A stretch of 64,000 bases of DNA from PNOJ01 sp016706845 (GCA_016706845.1 JADJIV010000019.1:1-64000); one strand, 5' to 3'. Shown: positions 19,426 through 29,138, counted from the stretch's first letter. The notes: a model not told the origin generated them from the sequence alone. Made by a program: numbers and translations.

Positions 19426-20423
19426 CGGCGGGCGGGCACCGGGCGGGCGGCCTCGGCCTCGACGAGTTCGAGGCGGGCGTCGTCGCCGGCGACCGCGCCG
19501 TGCTGGGCCGCGCCATCACCCTGGTGGAGAGCGGGCGCGAGGACCACCAGCGCCTCGCCCAGGAACTGCTCGCGCGCCTGCTGCCGCGCACCGGCGCCGC
19601 GCACCGCGTCGGCGTGACCGGCGTGCCGGGCGCCGGCAAGAGTACCCTCATCGACGTGCTGGGCACGCGGCTGACCTCGCAGGGCCACCGCGTGGCGGTG
19701 CTGGCCATCGACCCCAGCAGCAGCCTGACCGGCGGCAGCATCCTGGGCGACAAGACACGCATGGCGCGCCTGGCCGCCGACCCCGCCGCCTTCATCCGCC
19801 CCAGCCCCAGCGCCCGCACCCTCGGCGGCGTCGGCCGCAAGACCCGCGAGACCATGCTGCTGTGCGAGGCCGCCGGCCACGACGTCGTGCTGGTCGAGAC
19901 GGTCGGCGTGGGGCAGAGCGAGACCGTCGTGGCGGAGATGGTCGACGTCTTCCTGCTGATCACGCTGGCCGGCGCCGGCGACGAGCTGCAGGGCATCAAG
20001 CGCGGCGTGATGGAGCTGGCCGACCTGGTCGCGGTCAACAAGGCGGACGGCGACAACCGCGCCGCCGCGGGCCTGGCCGCCGCCGAGATCCGCAACGCCC
20101 TGCACTTCATGCGCCCGCCGCACCCCGACTGGATCGTGCCGGTGACGTGCGTCAGCGCGGCGACGGGCGAGGGCCTGGACGACCTGTGGGGCGAACTGGT
20201 CCGCCACCGCGACACGATGACAGCCAACGGCGCTCTGGCCGAGCGCCGCCAATCCCAGCAACTGCGCTGGATGTGGTCCCTGGTCGAGGATAATCTGCGC
20301 GAGGGCCTGCGCCACGACCCGGCCGTGCGCCGCCTCCTGCCCGACCTCGAACGCCACGTCCGCGCCGGCGAGATGCCCCCCGGCCTGGCCGCCCGCCTCC
20401 TGCTCGACGCCCGCAGTAACTGA
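19422..20423 (+). CDS. meaB: Methylmalonyl-CoA mutase-associated G3E GTPase MeaB
   Basis: A 333-residue chaperone GTPase that protects and reloads the mutase with adenosylcobalamin. GVPGAGKST (about residues 67-75) is the Walker A, DPSSSLTGGSILGDKTRM the switch region, ETVGVGQSE the Walker B/switch II and NKAD the guanine-specificity motif. Start GTG 19422 overlaps the mutB stop by four bases (GTGA), indicating translational coupling. The frame is clean, unlike the two genes before it. Confidence 0.95.
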   Translation: MTAGGHRAGGLGLDEFEAGVVAGDRAVLGRAITLVESGREDHQRLAQELLARLLPRTGAAHRVGVTGVPGAGKSTLIDVLGTRLTSQGHRVAVLAIDPSSSLTGGSILGDKTRMARLAADPAAFIRPSPSARTLGGVGRKTRETMLLCEAAGHDVVLVETVGVGQSETVVAEMVDVFLLITLAGAGDELQGIKRGVMELADLVAVNKADGDNRAAAGLAAAEIRNALHFMRPPHPDWIVPVTCVSAATGEGLDDLWGELVRHRDTMTANGALAERRQSQQLRWMWSLVEDNLREGLRHDPAVRRLLPDLERHVRAGEMPPGLAARLLLDARSN

Positions 20424-20482
20424 TCGCCGCGATCCGTACGCCCCGCTAACACCCCTCCCGCCGCCTGATCACCACGCCCTGC

Positions 20483-20612
20483 ATCCGCAGGGGCGCCGTG
20501 TCGGGGTGTCTGGAGGGTTCCCGCGCCAGGAGGGCGCCGGGACCCGGAAGCCAAGCGAGTCGGGCACAGGAGGTGCCCGGCGAGCGTCCCCCGACACGGC
20601 GCCCCTGCGGAT
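20483..20612 (+). repeat. Structured dispersed element, copy A (+ orientation)
   Basis: Perfect 22-bp outer inverted repeat (20483-20504 with 20591-20612) encloses an 86-base core that begins GGTGTCTGGAGG and ends GAGCGTCCC. Two inner hairpins: about 20515-20545 with apical loop AGGAG, and about 20557-20585 with the same loop. The core is shared with copies at 31.2, 40.8 and 46.4 kb, whereas the outer stem sequence is unique. It lies between meaB and marR, 60 bases after the meaB stop. Confidence 0.85.
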
Positions 20613-20615
20613 CAT

Positions 20616-20627
20616 CTGTTGCAACAG
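20616..20627. promoter_or_regulatory. Palindrome upstream of marR, candidate operator
   Basis: Perfect 12-base palindrome CTGTTGCAACAG, 45 bases before the marR ATG and next to AT-richer sequence (GGTAATTAGCG). MarR proteins usually autoregulate through palindromes of this kind. Assignment to this regulator is inference. Confidence 0.4.
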
Positions 20628-20671
20628 GTAATTAGCGTGAGTAGGTTGCAGGCGAGAGGAAGGGGAGTGCT

Positions 20672-21119
20672 ATGGCGAACCGCGCGCTGTTGAGCCGCGA
20701 CGTGCTGCTGGACCTGATGCGTCTGTACGAGGCGCTGATGGCCGACGTGTCTGCTTTGCTGAAGGAGCACGGGGTCACCGCGCCGCAGTACAACGTGCTG
20801 CGCATCCTGCGCGGCGCCGGGTCCCGACGGGTTGACCGGCACCGGCCTCGCCGGCGCGATGATCACCCGCGTGCCGGACGTCACCCGACTCGTCGACCGG
20901 CTGGAGAAGGTCGGCCTGGTGCGCCGCGAGCGCTGCCGCGAGGACCGGCGCGTGGTGCACGTGCGGATCGAGCCCGCCGGACTGGCGCTGCTCGCGCGGC
21001 TGGACGCACCGGTCCTGGCCCTGCACAGGGACTCGTTGCGGGGGATGCCGTCGCGGGATCTCGAGACACTCGATGGCCGCTGCAGGGCTGCCACCAGGAG
21101 GACGACGAGACGCCCGTGA
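20672..21119 (+). CDS. MarR-family transcriptional regulator, frameshift near 20,820
   Basis: ATG 20672 follows GGAAGGGGAG. The first 50 residues (LLDLMRLYEALMADVSALLKEHGVTAPQYNVLRILRGAG) are the MarR dimerisation helix and start of the winged helix. The rest is in the next frame: DGLTGTGLAGAMITRVPDVTRLVDRLEKVGLV, then the wing RRERCREDRRVVHVRI. One extra base near 20,815-20,825 explains the break. The last ~20 residues of the second frame look unnatural (RCRAATRRTTRRP), so another break near 21,080 is possible and the stop is uncertain. A palindrome upstream may be its operator. No obvious effector-linked target gene adjoins it. Confidence 0.78.
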
Positions 21120-21385
21120 CCATCCCGGGGGCTGCCGAGCCTGGAGCCAAAGTTAAGCGTGGGGCCTGTGTGCTTGAGGCGCTGGGCCTCACGCACCCGT
21201 TTTGTCCGCGAGCAGCCCTGGGCGGGGGTTGTGACGCACGCCTGGGGTGTTTACACTACGAGCTCGGGGGGGGGGGCGGCGGCCGAGCCGGGGGGTGGGC
21301 AGCCCGGTCCCGGCGGCCCTGAGGGAACGGTCTTCGGCGCGACGTGGGGGCGGCCGGCGGAATTCCTGAGCTGACCGCGCGTTGC
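21120..21385. other. Intergenic, low complexity, long G tract
   Basis: The 266 bases between marR and the convergent oxidoreductase contain a run of a dozen or so G at about 21,266-21,278 and no supported gene. No terminator with a T tract was found. Confidence 0.5.
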
Positions 21386-22358
21386 TCAGAGGTCCGCGAT
21401 CGCGACCGGACCACGCTGTTGGGCTGAGCGGTAGGACGCCTCGACGAGTTCCATGGTCCGCAACCCCTCGCGGGCCGTGACGGGGGGCACGGCATCCCCG
21501 CGAGCCGTGTCCCTCAGCTGCGCCAGGACCGCCGGCAGCGTGGGCGCCGACGCGTCGGCCTCGAAGACCTGCACCTCGCGTCCCCTGATCAGGCGGATCC
21601 CCCCGTACTGGTAGTCGGCGAGCAGTTGGCCCTCGGTGCCCACGGCCTCGAGCAGGCAGGCGCGCGAGCGTCCGAACTTGCTCACCTCCAGCGAGACGTA
21701 GGCCCCGTCGTCCAGGCGGGCCCGCGCCAGGAAGAAGTCCTCCACCGCCGGGTTGCGGAAGCTCTCCTGCCGGGCGTCGATCTCCGTGAACTCCCGCCCG
21801 GTCACGAACCTCACCGTGTCGAACAGATGGACGCCGGTCAGCAGCACCGAGCCGCCGACCGTCACGGACCTGTCTCGCTGCCAGTCCAGGCCGGACGGTT
21901 CCAGGCGCTGGGCGATGCGCACGTGGCGGACCTCGCCGAGTTGCGACCAGAGTTCGCGGGCCAGGCGGATCACCGGATTCCAGCGCAGGGTCTGCGCGAC
22001 GATCAGCCGGGGGCCGGCGCCGAGGTCGTCGATCTCCACCAGGCGGCGGGCCTCGTCGAGCGTGCCGGTCATGGGCTTCTCCAGCAGCAGGGCCTTGCCC
22101 GCGGCGCGGACCGCCGCCGCCAGCGCGAAGTGGCTCGACGGCGGCGTGCAGACCAGCACGGCGTCGACGTCGGCCGCGGCGATCAGCGCCGCGGGGTCCC
22201 GCTCGTAGCGGCAGCCCAGCTCGGCGGCCAGGGCCGCGGCCGGCGGCCCCGTCGCGGCGGCACAGCGCGACCGGCCGCAGGCCGGGCACGTCGCGCGCGG
22301 CGTGGCGCAGGTAGCGGGCGCCGTGCGCGCCGGCTCCGATCACTCCCAGTCGGATCAT
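21386..22358 (-). CDS. Gfo/Idh/MocA-family NAD(P)-dependent oxidoreductase, frameshift near 22,245
   Basis: ATG at 22358 opens with MIRLGVIGAGAHGARYLRHA, a Rossmann GxGxxG nucleotide-binding fold. After one extra base near 22,235-22,250 the protein continues AALAAELGCRYERDPAALIAAADVDAVLVCTPPSSH, then LLLEKPMTGTLDEA with the family EKP motif, and the C-terminal substrate domain (VHLFDTVRFVTG as the catalytic helix region). Total about 323 residues, usual for the family. Members oxidise sugars, inositol or related polyols; no neighbour indicates the substrate. It stands alone between two intergenic regions. Confidence 0.82.
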
Positions 22359-22385
22359 CGTGCTGTCCCCTTCCGGTTGACCCGC

Positions 22386-22414
22386 AGCGTAGCGGGGCGC
22401 CGCCGTGCCGCCAA
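22386..22414 (-). promoter_or_regulatory. Candidate sigma-70 promoter for the oxidoreductase
   Basis: Read on the minus strand: TTGGCG (22414-22409), 17-base spacer, TACGCT (22391-22386), 28 bases before the ATG at 22358. The same -10 sequence TACGCT occurs at the carboxylase operon promoter. Confidence 0.4.
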
Positions 22415-22620
22415 GGCGCAAGTCGCGGTCGCCGGCGGGGACGCCCCGAACCCCGCATGTCGCCGCCGCGGGACACCCCGGCGTCCCGGCGCGGGAGGGT
22501 GCGGCGGGATCTGCGCGCTGTTGGCGCCCGTGCCGTCGCGCGGCGGCGGCCGCGTCGCCGCGCCGGCACCGTCCTGGCTTGGCGGGTGTCTTTCCCCACA
22601 CCCGACCGGAAGGAGAACAC

Positions 22621-23283
22621 ATGTGGCCTTGGGAGACGGAGAACGGACGTGCGTGGCTGGTGCTCAACGTGGCGCTGCTGCTGCTGCTCGGCGGCGTCTG
22701 GGCGGGCGGCGCCCACGGGGCGGTGCTGCTGTCGGAGGTGCTGGCCGATCCCGCCAGCGACTGGAACGGCGACGGGACGCTCAGCAGCCGCGACGACGAG
22801 TGGGTCGAGGTCGTCAACACCGGTCCCGACAGCGTGGACCTCGCGGACTACTGGCTGCGCGACGCGCTGGGGGAGGAGGCGCAGTTGCGGCTGTCGGGCG
22901 AACTGGCGTCCGGCGCAACGGCCCTGTTCACCGGCGATGCGGCGGTGGCCTGGCAGCAGGCCAACGGCGTCACCGTCACGGGCCTGAGCCTGAACAACGG
23001 GGGCGACCAGCTCGAGCTCTTCCTCGGCGACCCGGTGCTGCCCGGCGCCACGCTGGTCGACGCGCTGATCTACCCGGCCCACGCCGGGGTCGATGACCGC
23101 GCGCTCGCCCGGATGCTGCCCGAGAACGAGTGGGTGCTGTGCGATGCGCTGTCGCCCTACGGCGGCGCCGTGGAGCCGACCGGGACCGGCTGCCCGCCGA
23201 CGCCGGGCGGGTGGAACGAGTGCGAGGGGCTCGTGCCCGCCGTGGAGCGCAGCTGGGGCGAGATCAAGGTCGATTACCGGTAG
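22621..23283 (+). CDS. Secreted lamin-tail-domain (LTD) protein
   Basis: A 220-residue protein from ATG 22621, preceded by GAAGGAGA. Residues about 11-33 are a long hydrophobic signal peptide (WLVLNVALLLLLGGVWAGGAHG). The mature part starts AVLLSEVLADPASDWNGDG, continues WVEVVNTGPDSVDLADYWLRD and GDQLELF, and ends near WGEIKVDYR. This is the extracellular lamin-tail domain, an Ig-like fold common in secreted hydrolases and surface proteins of environmental bacteria. The DWNGDG segment could bind calcium. No catalytic domain is attached, so the role is unknown. Confidence 0.75.
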   Translation: MWPWETENGRAWLVLNVALLLLLGGVWAGGAHGAVLLSEVLADPASDWNGDGTLSSRDDEWVEVVNTGPDSVDLADYWLRDALGEEAQLRLSGELASGATALFTGDAAVAWQQANGVTVTGLSLNNGGDQLELFLGDPVLPGATLVDALIYPAHAGVDDRALARMLPENEWVLCDALSPYGGAVEPTGTGCPPTPGGWNECEGLVPAVERSWGEIKVDYR

Positions 23284-23538
23284 CGCGCGCCTTTCGGCAC
23301 GTCGCAGGGGCGGGTTCCCGGGGCCCGCCCCGCGGCCTATCTGTCTGCCATTCTAGAAACTGTGCAGCGATTTCGCTTTCCCCGTCCTGCCCTGTTCTGT
23401 ATCCTGTGCCTCCGGCGTCGGGCGCAACGGCGTGGCAGTCGCGCCGGCCCGCATCCGCCGGCGGGGCCGCAGCCCCTTCTCCGGCAACATTCCCGAACCG
23501 CAGCGGCGAGCCCCGACCGGCGCCCGCCCGGAGGCACG

Positions 23539-24678
23539 ATGCTCCTCTCCGAGAATCAGAAGATGATCCGCGAAATGACCCGCGACTTCGCCAAGTCCAG
23601 GATCGCGCCCATCGCCGCGCGCATTGACGAAACCGGCGAATTCCCCGCGGCCACGATCAAGGAGCTCGGCGCCCTCGGCCTGCTGGGCCTGAAGGTGCCC
23701 GAAGCCGAGGGCGGCTTCCAGGTCGACACGACCAGCTACGCCCTGGTCGTGGAGGAACTCAGCCGGGTCTGCGGCAGCCACGGGCTGACCGTCGCCGCCC
23801 ACAACAGCCTGGGCTGCTGGCCGATCCACGCCTTCGGGACGCCCGAGCAGAAGCAGCGCTGGCTGCCCGGGGCCTGCCGCGGCGACTACCTGCTGAGCTT
23901 CGGGCTGACCGAACCCGGCGCCGGCAGCGACGCCGGCGGCACCGCGTCCACGGCCGTGCGCGACGGCGGCGACTGGGTGCTGAACGGCCGCAAGCAGTGG
24001 ATCACCAACGCCCACCACGCGGGCGCCGTCATCGTCACCGCCAAGACCGATCCGGCCGCCAGCGGCAGCAGGGGCATCAGCGCCTTCATCGTCCCGACCG
24101 GGACGCCGGGCTTCACGGTCGAGAAGAAGGAAGACAAGCTCGGCATGCGGGCCTCCGACACCGCGCCGCTGACCCTCGAGGACGTGCGCGTGCCGGCGGA
24201 CTCCCTGCTCGGCCAGCAGGGCGATGGCTTCAAGCAGTTCCTCGCGACGCTCGACGGCGGCCGCATCTCGATCGGCGCGCTGGCCCTGGGCCTGGCGGTC
24301 GGGGCCTTCGAGACCGCGCGCGACTACGCCAAGGGGCGCATCCAGTTCGGGCAGCCGATCGCCGCGCAGCAGGCCGTCCAGTTCCAGCTCGCGGACATGA
24401 GCCTCAAGATCGATGCGGCGCGCCTGCTGATCTACGAGGCCTGCCGCCGCAAGGACGCCGGCGAGCCCTACGCCGACATGGCGGCCAAGGGCAAGCTCTA
24501 CGCCAGCGAGATCGCCATGGAGGTCACGTCGGCCGCGATCCAGCTGCTCGGCGGCTACGGCTTCTGCCGCGAGTACGACGTCGAGCGCCTCTACCGCGAC
24601 GCCAAGCTCTGCGAGATCGGCGAGGGCACGAGCGAGATCCAGCGCATGGTCATCGCGCGCAACCTTCTTGATGAATAG
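23539..24678 (+). CDS. Acyl-CoA dehydrogenase (first of three)
   Basis: FAD enzyme introducing the alpha-beta double bond in acyl-CoA, 379 residues. ATG 23539 follows GGAGG. The fold is complete: N-terminal helices (MIREMTRDFAKSRIAPIA), FAD/substrate segments FGLTEPGAGSD and WITNA, GMRASDTAPLTLEDVRVP, and the C-terminal GGYGFCREYDVERLYRDAK. EIGEGTSEIQRMVIAR carries the catalytic glutamate in the EGTSE motif. It opens a collinear cluster with thiolase, Hbd and two more acyl-CoA dehydrogenases. Short-chain or branched acyl-CoA is the likely substrate from length and context. The chain-length preference is not readable. Confidence 0.93.
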   Translation: MLLSENQKMIREMTRDFAKSRIAPIAARIDETGEFPAATIKELGALGLLGLKVPEAEGGFQVDTTSYALVVEELSRVCGSHGLTVAAHNSLGCWPIHAFGTPEQKQRWLPGACRGDYLLSFGLTEPGAGSDAGGTASTAVRDGGDWVLNGRKQWITNAHHAGAVIVTAKTDPAASGSRGISAFIVPTGTPGFTVEKKEDKLGMRASDTAPLTLEDVRVPADSLLGQQGDGFKQFLATLDGGRISIGALALGLAVGAFETARDYAKGRIQFGQPIAAQQAVQFQLADMSLKIDAARLLIYEACRRKDAGEPYADMAAKGKLYASEIAMEVTSAAIQLLGGYGFCREYDVERLYRDAKLCEIGEGTSEIQRMVIARNLLDE

Positions 24679-24714
24679 TAGTTGCATGAATTTGTTCGAG
24701 CGAAAGGCGAGGAC

Positions 24715-25905
24715 ATGATGAGCGATCGCGTCGTCATCTGCGGGGCCGTGCGCACGCCGATCGGGCGCTTCCAGGGCGGTCTGGCCTCGGTCAAGGCGAG
24801 CCGCCTCGGGGCCGAGGCCATCAAGGGGCTCATCGAGCGCACCGGTTTGGATCCGGCCGCGGTCGATGAGGTGATCATGGGCTGCGTGGTGCAGGCGGGC
24901 CTGGGCCAGAACCCGGCCCGACAGGCCGCGATCTGGGGCGGCGTGCCGACCTCGGTCAGCGCCATGACCCTGAACAAGGTCTGCGGCTCGGGCCTGCGGG
25001 CCGTGATGTCGGCCGCCCAGGCGATCAGGGCCGGCGACATCCGCTGCGCGATCGCCGGCGGCATGGAGAACATGTCGCAGATCCCGTTCGCCCTGTTCGG
25101 GGCGCGCGACGGCCTGCGCCTGGGCCACCAGCAGCTGACCGACCTGCTGGTGCACGACGGCCTCTGGGACGTCTACCACGACTACCACATGGGCATGACC
25201 GCCGAACTGGTGGTCGACAAGTATGCGGTCGCGCGTGAGCGGCAGGACGCCTACGCGGCGGAGTCGCACCGCCGCGCCGCCGCGGCGATGGCCGCGGGCA
25301 AGTTCACGGCCGAGATCGTGCCGGTCCCCGTGCCCCAGCGCAAGGGCGACCCCGTGCTCGTCGGCGCCGACGAGGGGCCGCGCGCCGACACCACGGCCGC
25401 CGCCCTGGCCAAGCTCAAGCCCGCCTTCAAGCGCGAGGGCGGCACGGTGACCCCGGGCAACGCCTCGACCATCAACGACGGCGCGGCGGCGGTGCTGGTC
25501 TGCAGCGAGTCCTTCGCGCGGGAGCGGGGGCTGCCGGCCATCGCGGTCATCGAAGCCTACGGCACCGGCGCGGTCGACCCCGAGTGGGTCATGATGGCGC
25601 CCGTCGGGGCGGTCCAGGGCGTGGCCCGCAAGGCCGGCCGGGCGGTCGCGGACTACGAACTGGTCGAGCTGAACGAGGCCTTCGCCGCCCAGGCGGTGGC
25701 GGTCACCGAGCAGCTGGGCCTGGATCCCGCGCGGGTCAACGTCCACGGCGGCGCGGTGGCCCTGGGACACCCCATCGGCGCCTCGGGCGCGCGCTGCCTG
25801 GTGACCCTGCTGCACGCCATGTTGGACCGAGGCGCGCAGAGCGGCCTGGTGGCCCTGTGCCTGGGCGGGGGGGACGCCGTGGCGATGTCGGTCGCCCGCC
25901 CCTGA
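24715..25905 (+). CDS. Acetyl-CoA acetyltransferase (thiolase)
   Basis: Cleaves or forms acetoacetyl-CoA. The nucleophile is Cys in LNKVCGSGLRAV (about residue 89). NEAFAAQA, GGAVALGHPIGASGAR and CLGGG are the remaining active-site loops with the catalytic His and second Cys. It is 396 residues from ATG 24715. An upstream in-frame ATG at 24682 would add 11 non-conserved residues and is rejected. A gap of 36 bases separates it from the acyl-CoA dehydrogenase and 35 from the next gene, consistent with one operon. Confidence 0.94.
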   Translation: MMSDRVVICGAVRTPIGRFQGGLASVKASRLGAEAIKGLIERTGLDPAAVDEVIMGCVVQAGLGQNPARQAAIWGGVPTSVSAMTLNKVCGSGLRAVMSAAQAIRAGDIRCAIAGGMENMSQIPFALFGARDGLRLGHQQLTDLLVHDGLWDVYHDYHMGMTAELVVDKYAVARERQDAYAAESHRRAAAAMAAGKFTAEIVPVPVPQRKGDPVLVGADEGPRADTTAAALAKLKPAFKREGGTVTPGNASTINDGAAAVLVCSESFARERGLPAIAVIEAYGTGAVDPEWVMMAPVGAVQGVARKAGRAVADYELVELNEAFAAQAVAVTEQLGLDPARVNVHGGAVALGHPIGASGARCLVTLLHAMLDRGAQSGLVALCLGGGDAVAMSVARP

Positions 25906-25940
25906 TTCACGGCTGGAGATGAACATTCCGGAGGCATGAC

Positions 25941-26786
25941 ATGAAGGTAGCAGTGATCGGCGGCGGCACGATGGGCAACGGGATCGTGCACGTTTTCGCC
26001 CAGTACGGGCACGACGTCACCCTGATCGATCTGGACCGCGGCGCCCTGGACCGGGCCCTCGGCACCATCGCCAGGAACCTCGACCGGCAGGTCAAGAAGG
26101 GCGCGCTCGCCGACGCCGACAAGGACGCGACCCTCAAGCGCATCTGCGCGGCGACGGACCTGGGCGCCGCCGCCGGCGCGGACCTGGCGATCGAGGCCGT
26201 GTTCGAGAGCTTCGAGGTGAAGAAGGCGATCTTCGAGCGGCTGGACGCGGTGCTGGGCCCCGAGGCGATCCTGGCCTCGAACACCTCCAGCATCAGCATC
26301 ACGAAGCTCGCGGCCTGCACGGGCCGGCCCGGGCGCGTGATCGGCATGCACTTCATGAACCCCGTGCCGGTGATGAAGCTCGTCGAGGTCATCAGCGGCC
26401 AGGCGACCGACCCGGCGGTGCTGGCGCGCATCATGGCGGTCAGCACCGAGCTGGAGAAGACGCCGGTCGCGGTGCAGGACTACCCCGGCTTCATCAGCAA
26501 CCGCGTGCTGATGCCCATGATCAACGAGGCCGTGCAGTGCCTCATGGAGGGCGTCGCCGACCGCGACGCCATCGACACGGTCATGAAGCTGGGCATGGCC
26601 CACCCGATGGGGCCGCTGCAGCTGGCCGACTTCATCGGCCTGGACGTCTGCCTGGACATCATGAACGTGCTCTACGACGGCTTCAAGGACGGCAAGTACC
26701 GCCCCAGCCCGCTGCTGGTGCGCATGGTCGCCGCCGGCCACCTCGGCCGCAAGACCGGCCGCGGCTTCTACGACTACCAGGCCTAG
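25941..26786 (+). CDS. hbd: 3-hydroxybutyryl-CoA dehydrogenase
   Basis: NAD-dependent oxidation of 3-hydroxyacyl-CoA, 281 residues, the usual length of the free-standing enzyme. The Rossmann motif VAVIGGGTMGNGIVHVFA opens the protein. SNTSSISITKLA and GMHFMNPVPVMKLVEVI contain the catalytic Ser/Asn and His region, with the Glu in the dyad nearby. NRVLMPMINEA starts the C-terminal dimer domain, ending GRGFYDYQA. It is preceded by GGAGG and lies 10 bases ahead of the next acyl-CoA dehydrogenase. Confidence 0.95.
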   Translation: MKVAVIGGGTMGNGIVHVFAQYGHDVTLIDLDRGALDRALGTIARNLDRQVKKGALADADKDATLKRICAATDLGAAAGADLAIEAVFESFEVKKAIFERLDAVLGPEAILASNTSSISITKLAACTGRPGRVIGMHFMNPVPVMKLVEVISGQATDPAVLARIMAVSTELEKTPVAVQDYPGFISNRVLMPMINEAVQCLMEGVADRDAIDTVMKLGMAHPMGPLQLADFIGLDVCLDIMNVLYDGFKDGKYRPSPLLVRMVAAGHLGRKTGRGFYDYQA

Positions 26787-26796
26787 GGGAGGCGAC

Positions 26797-27935
26797 GTGA
26801 ACTTCGCACTGACCGAGCAGCAGCGGATGATCCAGCAGGCGGCCCGGGACTTCGCGCAGAAGGAGCTGGCGCCGCACGCCGCGCGCTGGGACCGCGACGA
26901 GGAGTTCCCCGCCGCGGCGGTGAAGAAGCTGGGCGAGCTGGGCTTCCTCGGCATGAACGTGCCGGAGACCTACGGCGGCGCGGGCTTCGACATGGTCAGC
27001 TACGTGCTGGCGATGGAGGAGATCTCCGCCGCCTGCGCCTCGACCGGCGTGATTATGTCGGTGAACAACTCGCTGGTCTGCTGGCCGCTGGAGACCTACG
27101 GCACCGAGGCCCAGAAGCAGCGGTTCCTCGTGCCGCTGGCGCGGGGCGAGCTGCTGGGGGCCTACTGCCTGAGCGAGCCCAACGCCGGCACCGACGCCGC
27201 CAACCAGCAGACCCGCGCGCGACGCGACGGGGACGCCTGGGTCCTCGACGGGATGAAGAACTTCATCACCAACGGGGCGCACGCCGACGTGCTGATCGTC
27301 TTCGCGCAGGCCGACCCCGCGCTCAAGCACAAGGGGATCTGCGCCTTCATCGTCGAATCGAAGTCCCCCGGCTTCGCCGTGATCAGCAAGGAGAAGAAGC
27401 TGGGCATCCGGGCCTCGGACACCGCGCAGCTCGCCTTCGACGGCGTGCGCGTCCCGGCGGACCAGCAGCTCGGCGCCGACGGCGCCGGCTTCCGCATCGC
27501 CATGTCCACGCTCGACGGCGGGCGCATCGGCATCGCCTCGCAGGCGCTGGGCATCGCCCGGGCCGCCCTGGAGGCGGCCGTGGCCTACGCCAAGACGCGC
27601 GAGCAGTTCGGCCAGCCCATCGCGAAGTTCCAGGCCATCCAGTGGAAGATCGCCGACATGGCCACCCGCTACGAGGCGTCCCGCCTGCTGACCCTGCGCG
27701 CCGCGGCGCTCAAGGACCGGGCGAGCCCTACGGCGAGCAGGCCGCCATGGCGAAGCTCTTCGCGTCGGAGGCGGCGAGCTACATCGCCGAGGAAGCGGTG
27801 CAGATCTTCGGCGGCAACGGCTACAGCAAGGAATTCCCGGTCGAGCGGCACTTCCGCGACGCCCGGATCACGTCGATCTACGAGGGCACCAGCGAGGCGC
27901 AGCGCATGGTCATCGCCGGGCACCGGTTGAGGTAG
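26797..27935 (+). CDS. Acyl-CoA dehydrogenase (second of three), frameshift near 27,719
   Basis: It starts at ATG 26797 or the nearby GTG (GGAGGCGACGTGAAC); the first residues are NFALTEQQRMIQQAARDFAQKEL. The conserved SEPNAGTDAA, FITNG and GIRASDTAQLAFDGVRVP motifs are present. At about 27,719 one base is missing, probably from a G run (CCGGGCGAGCCC). The next frame then supplies GEPYGEQAAMAKLFASEAAS, QIFGGNGYSKEFPVERHFRDARI and the catalytic YEGTSEAQRMVIAGHRLR. Restored length is about 379 residues. It overlaps the same transcription unit as Hbd and the third dehydrogenase. Confidence 0.9.
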
Positions 27936-27939
27936 AGGG

Positions 27940-29100
27940 ATGGACTTCACGTTCAGCGAGCAGCAGACGATGTTCCGCGACATGGTGCGCGACTTCGCGG
28001 CGCGCGAGATCGCGCCCATCGCCGCGCAGATGGACCGCGAGGCGGACATGCCCGAGGCGCTCATCCAGAAGCTGCGCGAGGGGGGCTTCTTCGGCCTGAC
28101 CTTCCCCGAGGCGCTCGGGGGGCTGGGCGTCGACACCACGACCTACGGGCTGGTGGTCGAGGAGCTCTCGGCCGCGAGCGCCGGCGTGGCCGTCATGATC
28201 TGCGTCCACAACAGCGTGGGCAGCTACCCCATCGCGATGTTCGGCAGCGACGAACTGAAGGCGCGCGTGCTGCCGCGGATGGCCGCCGGCGAGATCGCGG
28301 CCTTCTGCGTCAGCGAGGCCGGCGCCGGTTCCGACGCCGCCGCCCTGACCACGGCCGCCGCCCGCGACGGCGACCACTACGTGCTGACGGGCAGCAAGAT
28401 GTGGGTGACCAACGGCTCGCGCGCCCGCTACTACGTGGTGCTGGCGCGCACCCCCGGCAGCGTCGGCCACGACAGCGTCCATGCCTTCCTGGTCGAGCGC
28501 GATGCGCCCGGCCTCTGCGTCGCCAAGAAGGAAGACAAGATGGGACTGCGCTGCTCCGACACCTGCGTCATCGAGCTCGACGCGGTGCCCGTGCCGGCCG
28601 CCAACCTGCTGGGCCGGGAGGGCGACGGCTTCAAGGTGGCGATGAAAGCCCTCGACGGCGGCCGCATCGGCATCGCCTTCCAGGCCCTCGGCATCGGCCG
28701 CGCCTGCCTCGAGGCTTCCGTGCGCTACGCCGGCCAGCGCATCGCCTTCGGCGAGAAGCTCTGGCACATCCCCACCGTCCGCGACAAGTTCGCCGACATG
28801 GCCGCCCGCCTGCACGCGGCCCGCCTCACGGCCCTGCACGCCGCCTGGCTCAAGGACCAGGGCCGCCCGCACACGAAGGAGGCGGCCATAGCGAAGCTGC
28901 TGGCCACCGAGGCGGCGGGCCACGTGGCCGACGAGGCCATCCAGATCCACGGCGGCTTCGGCTACACCAAGGACTACGACGTCGAGCGCTACTACCGCGA
29001 CGTGCGCGTCACGCGCATCTACGAGGGCACCAGCGAGATCCAGCGGCTGGTGATCGCGCGCTCGGTGATCAAGGAGCTGGGCTCCGGGGAACCCGGCGAG
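27940..29100 (+). CDS. Acyl-CoA dehydrogenase (third of three), stop codon lost in a G tract
   Basis: ATG 27940 is four bases after the previous stop. Family motifs are CVSEAGAGSDAA, MWVTNGS, GLRCSDTCVIELDAVPVP, GGFGYTKDYDVERYYRDVRVTR and the catalytic YEGTSEIQRLVIARS. Homology should end near VIKELG at about 29,085. Instead the frame enters GAG followed by about 14 G at 29,100-29,113 and stays open to 29379, antiparallel in sense to nothing real and overlapping mscL in another frame. None of the three frames has a stop between 29,050 and the mscL start, so bases containing the stop were probably lost in the homopolymer. The end given here is an estimate. Confidence 0.88.
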
Positions 29101-29138
29101 GGGGGGGGGGGGGTGCAACCAAGGAGGGGAGAGCAGCC

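Noticed and set aside
20483..20612. Short peptides such as RPPAPSWRRRPPDTP encoded in the elements
   Set aside because: They arise in different frames and strands from the conserved core, without ribosome-binding sites or start codons; the conservation is structural.
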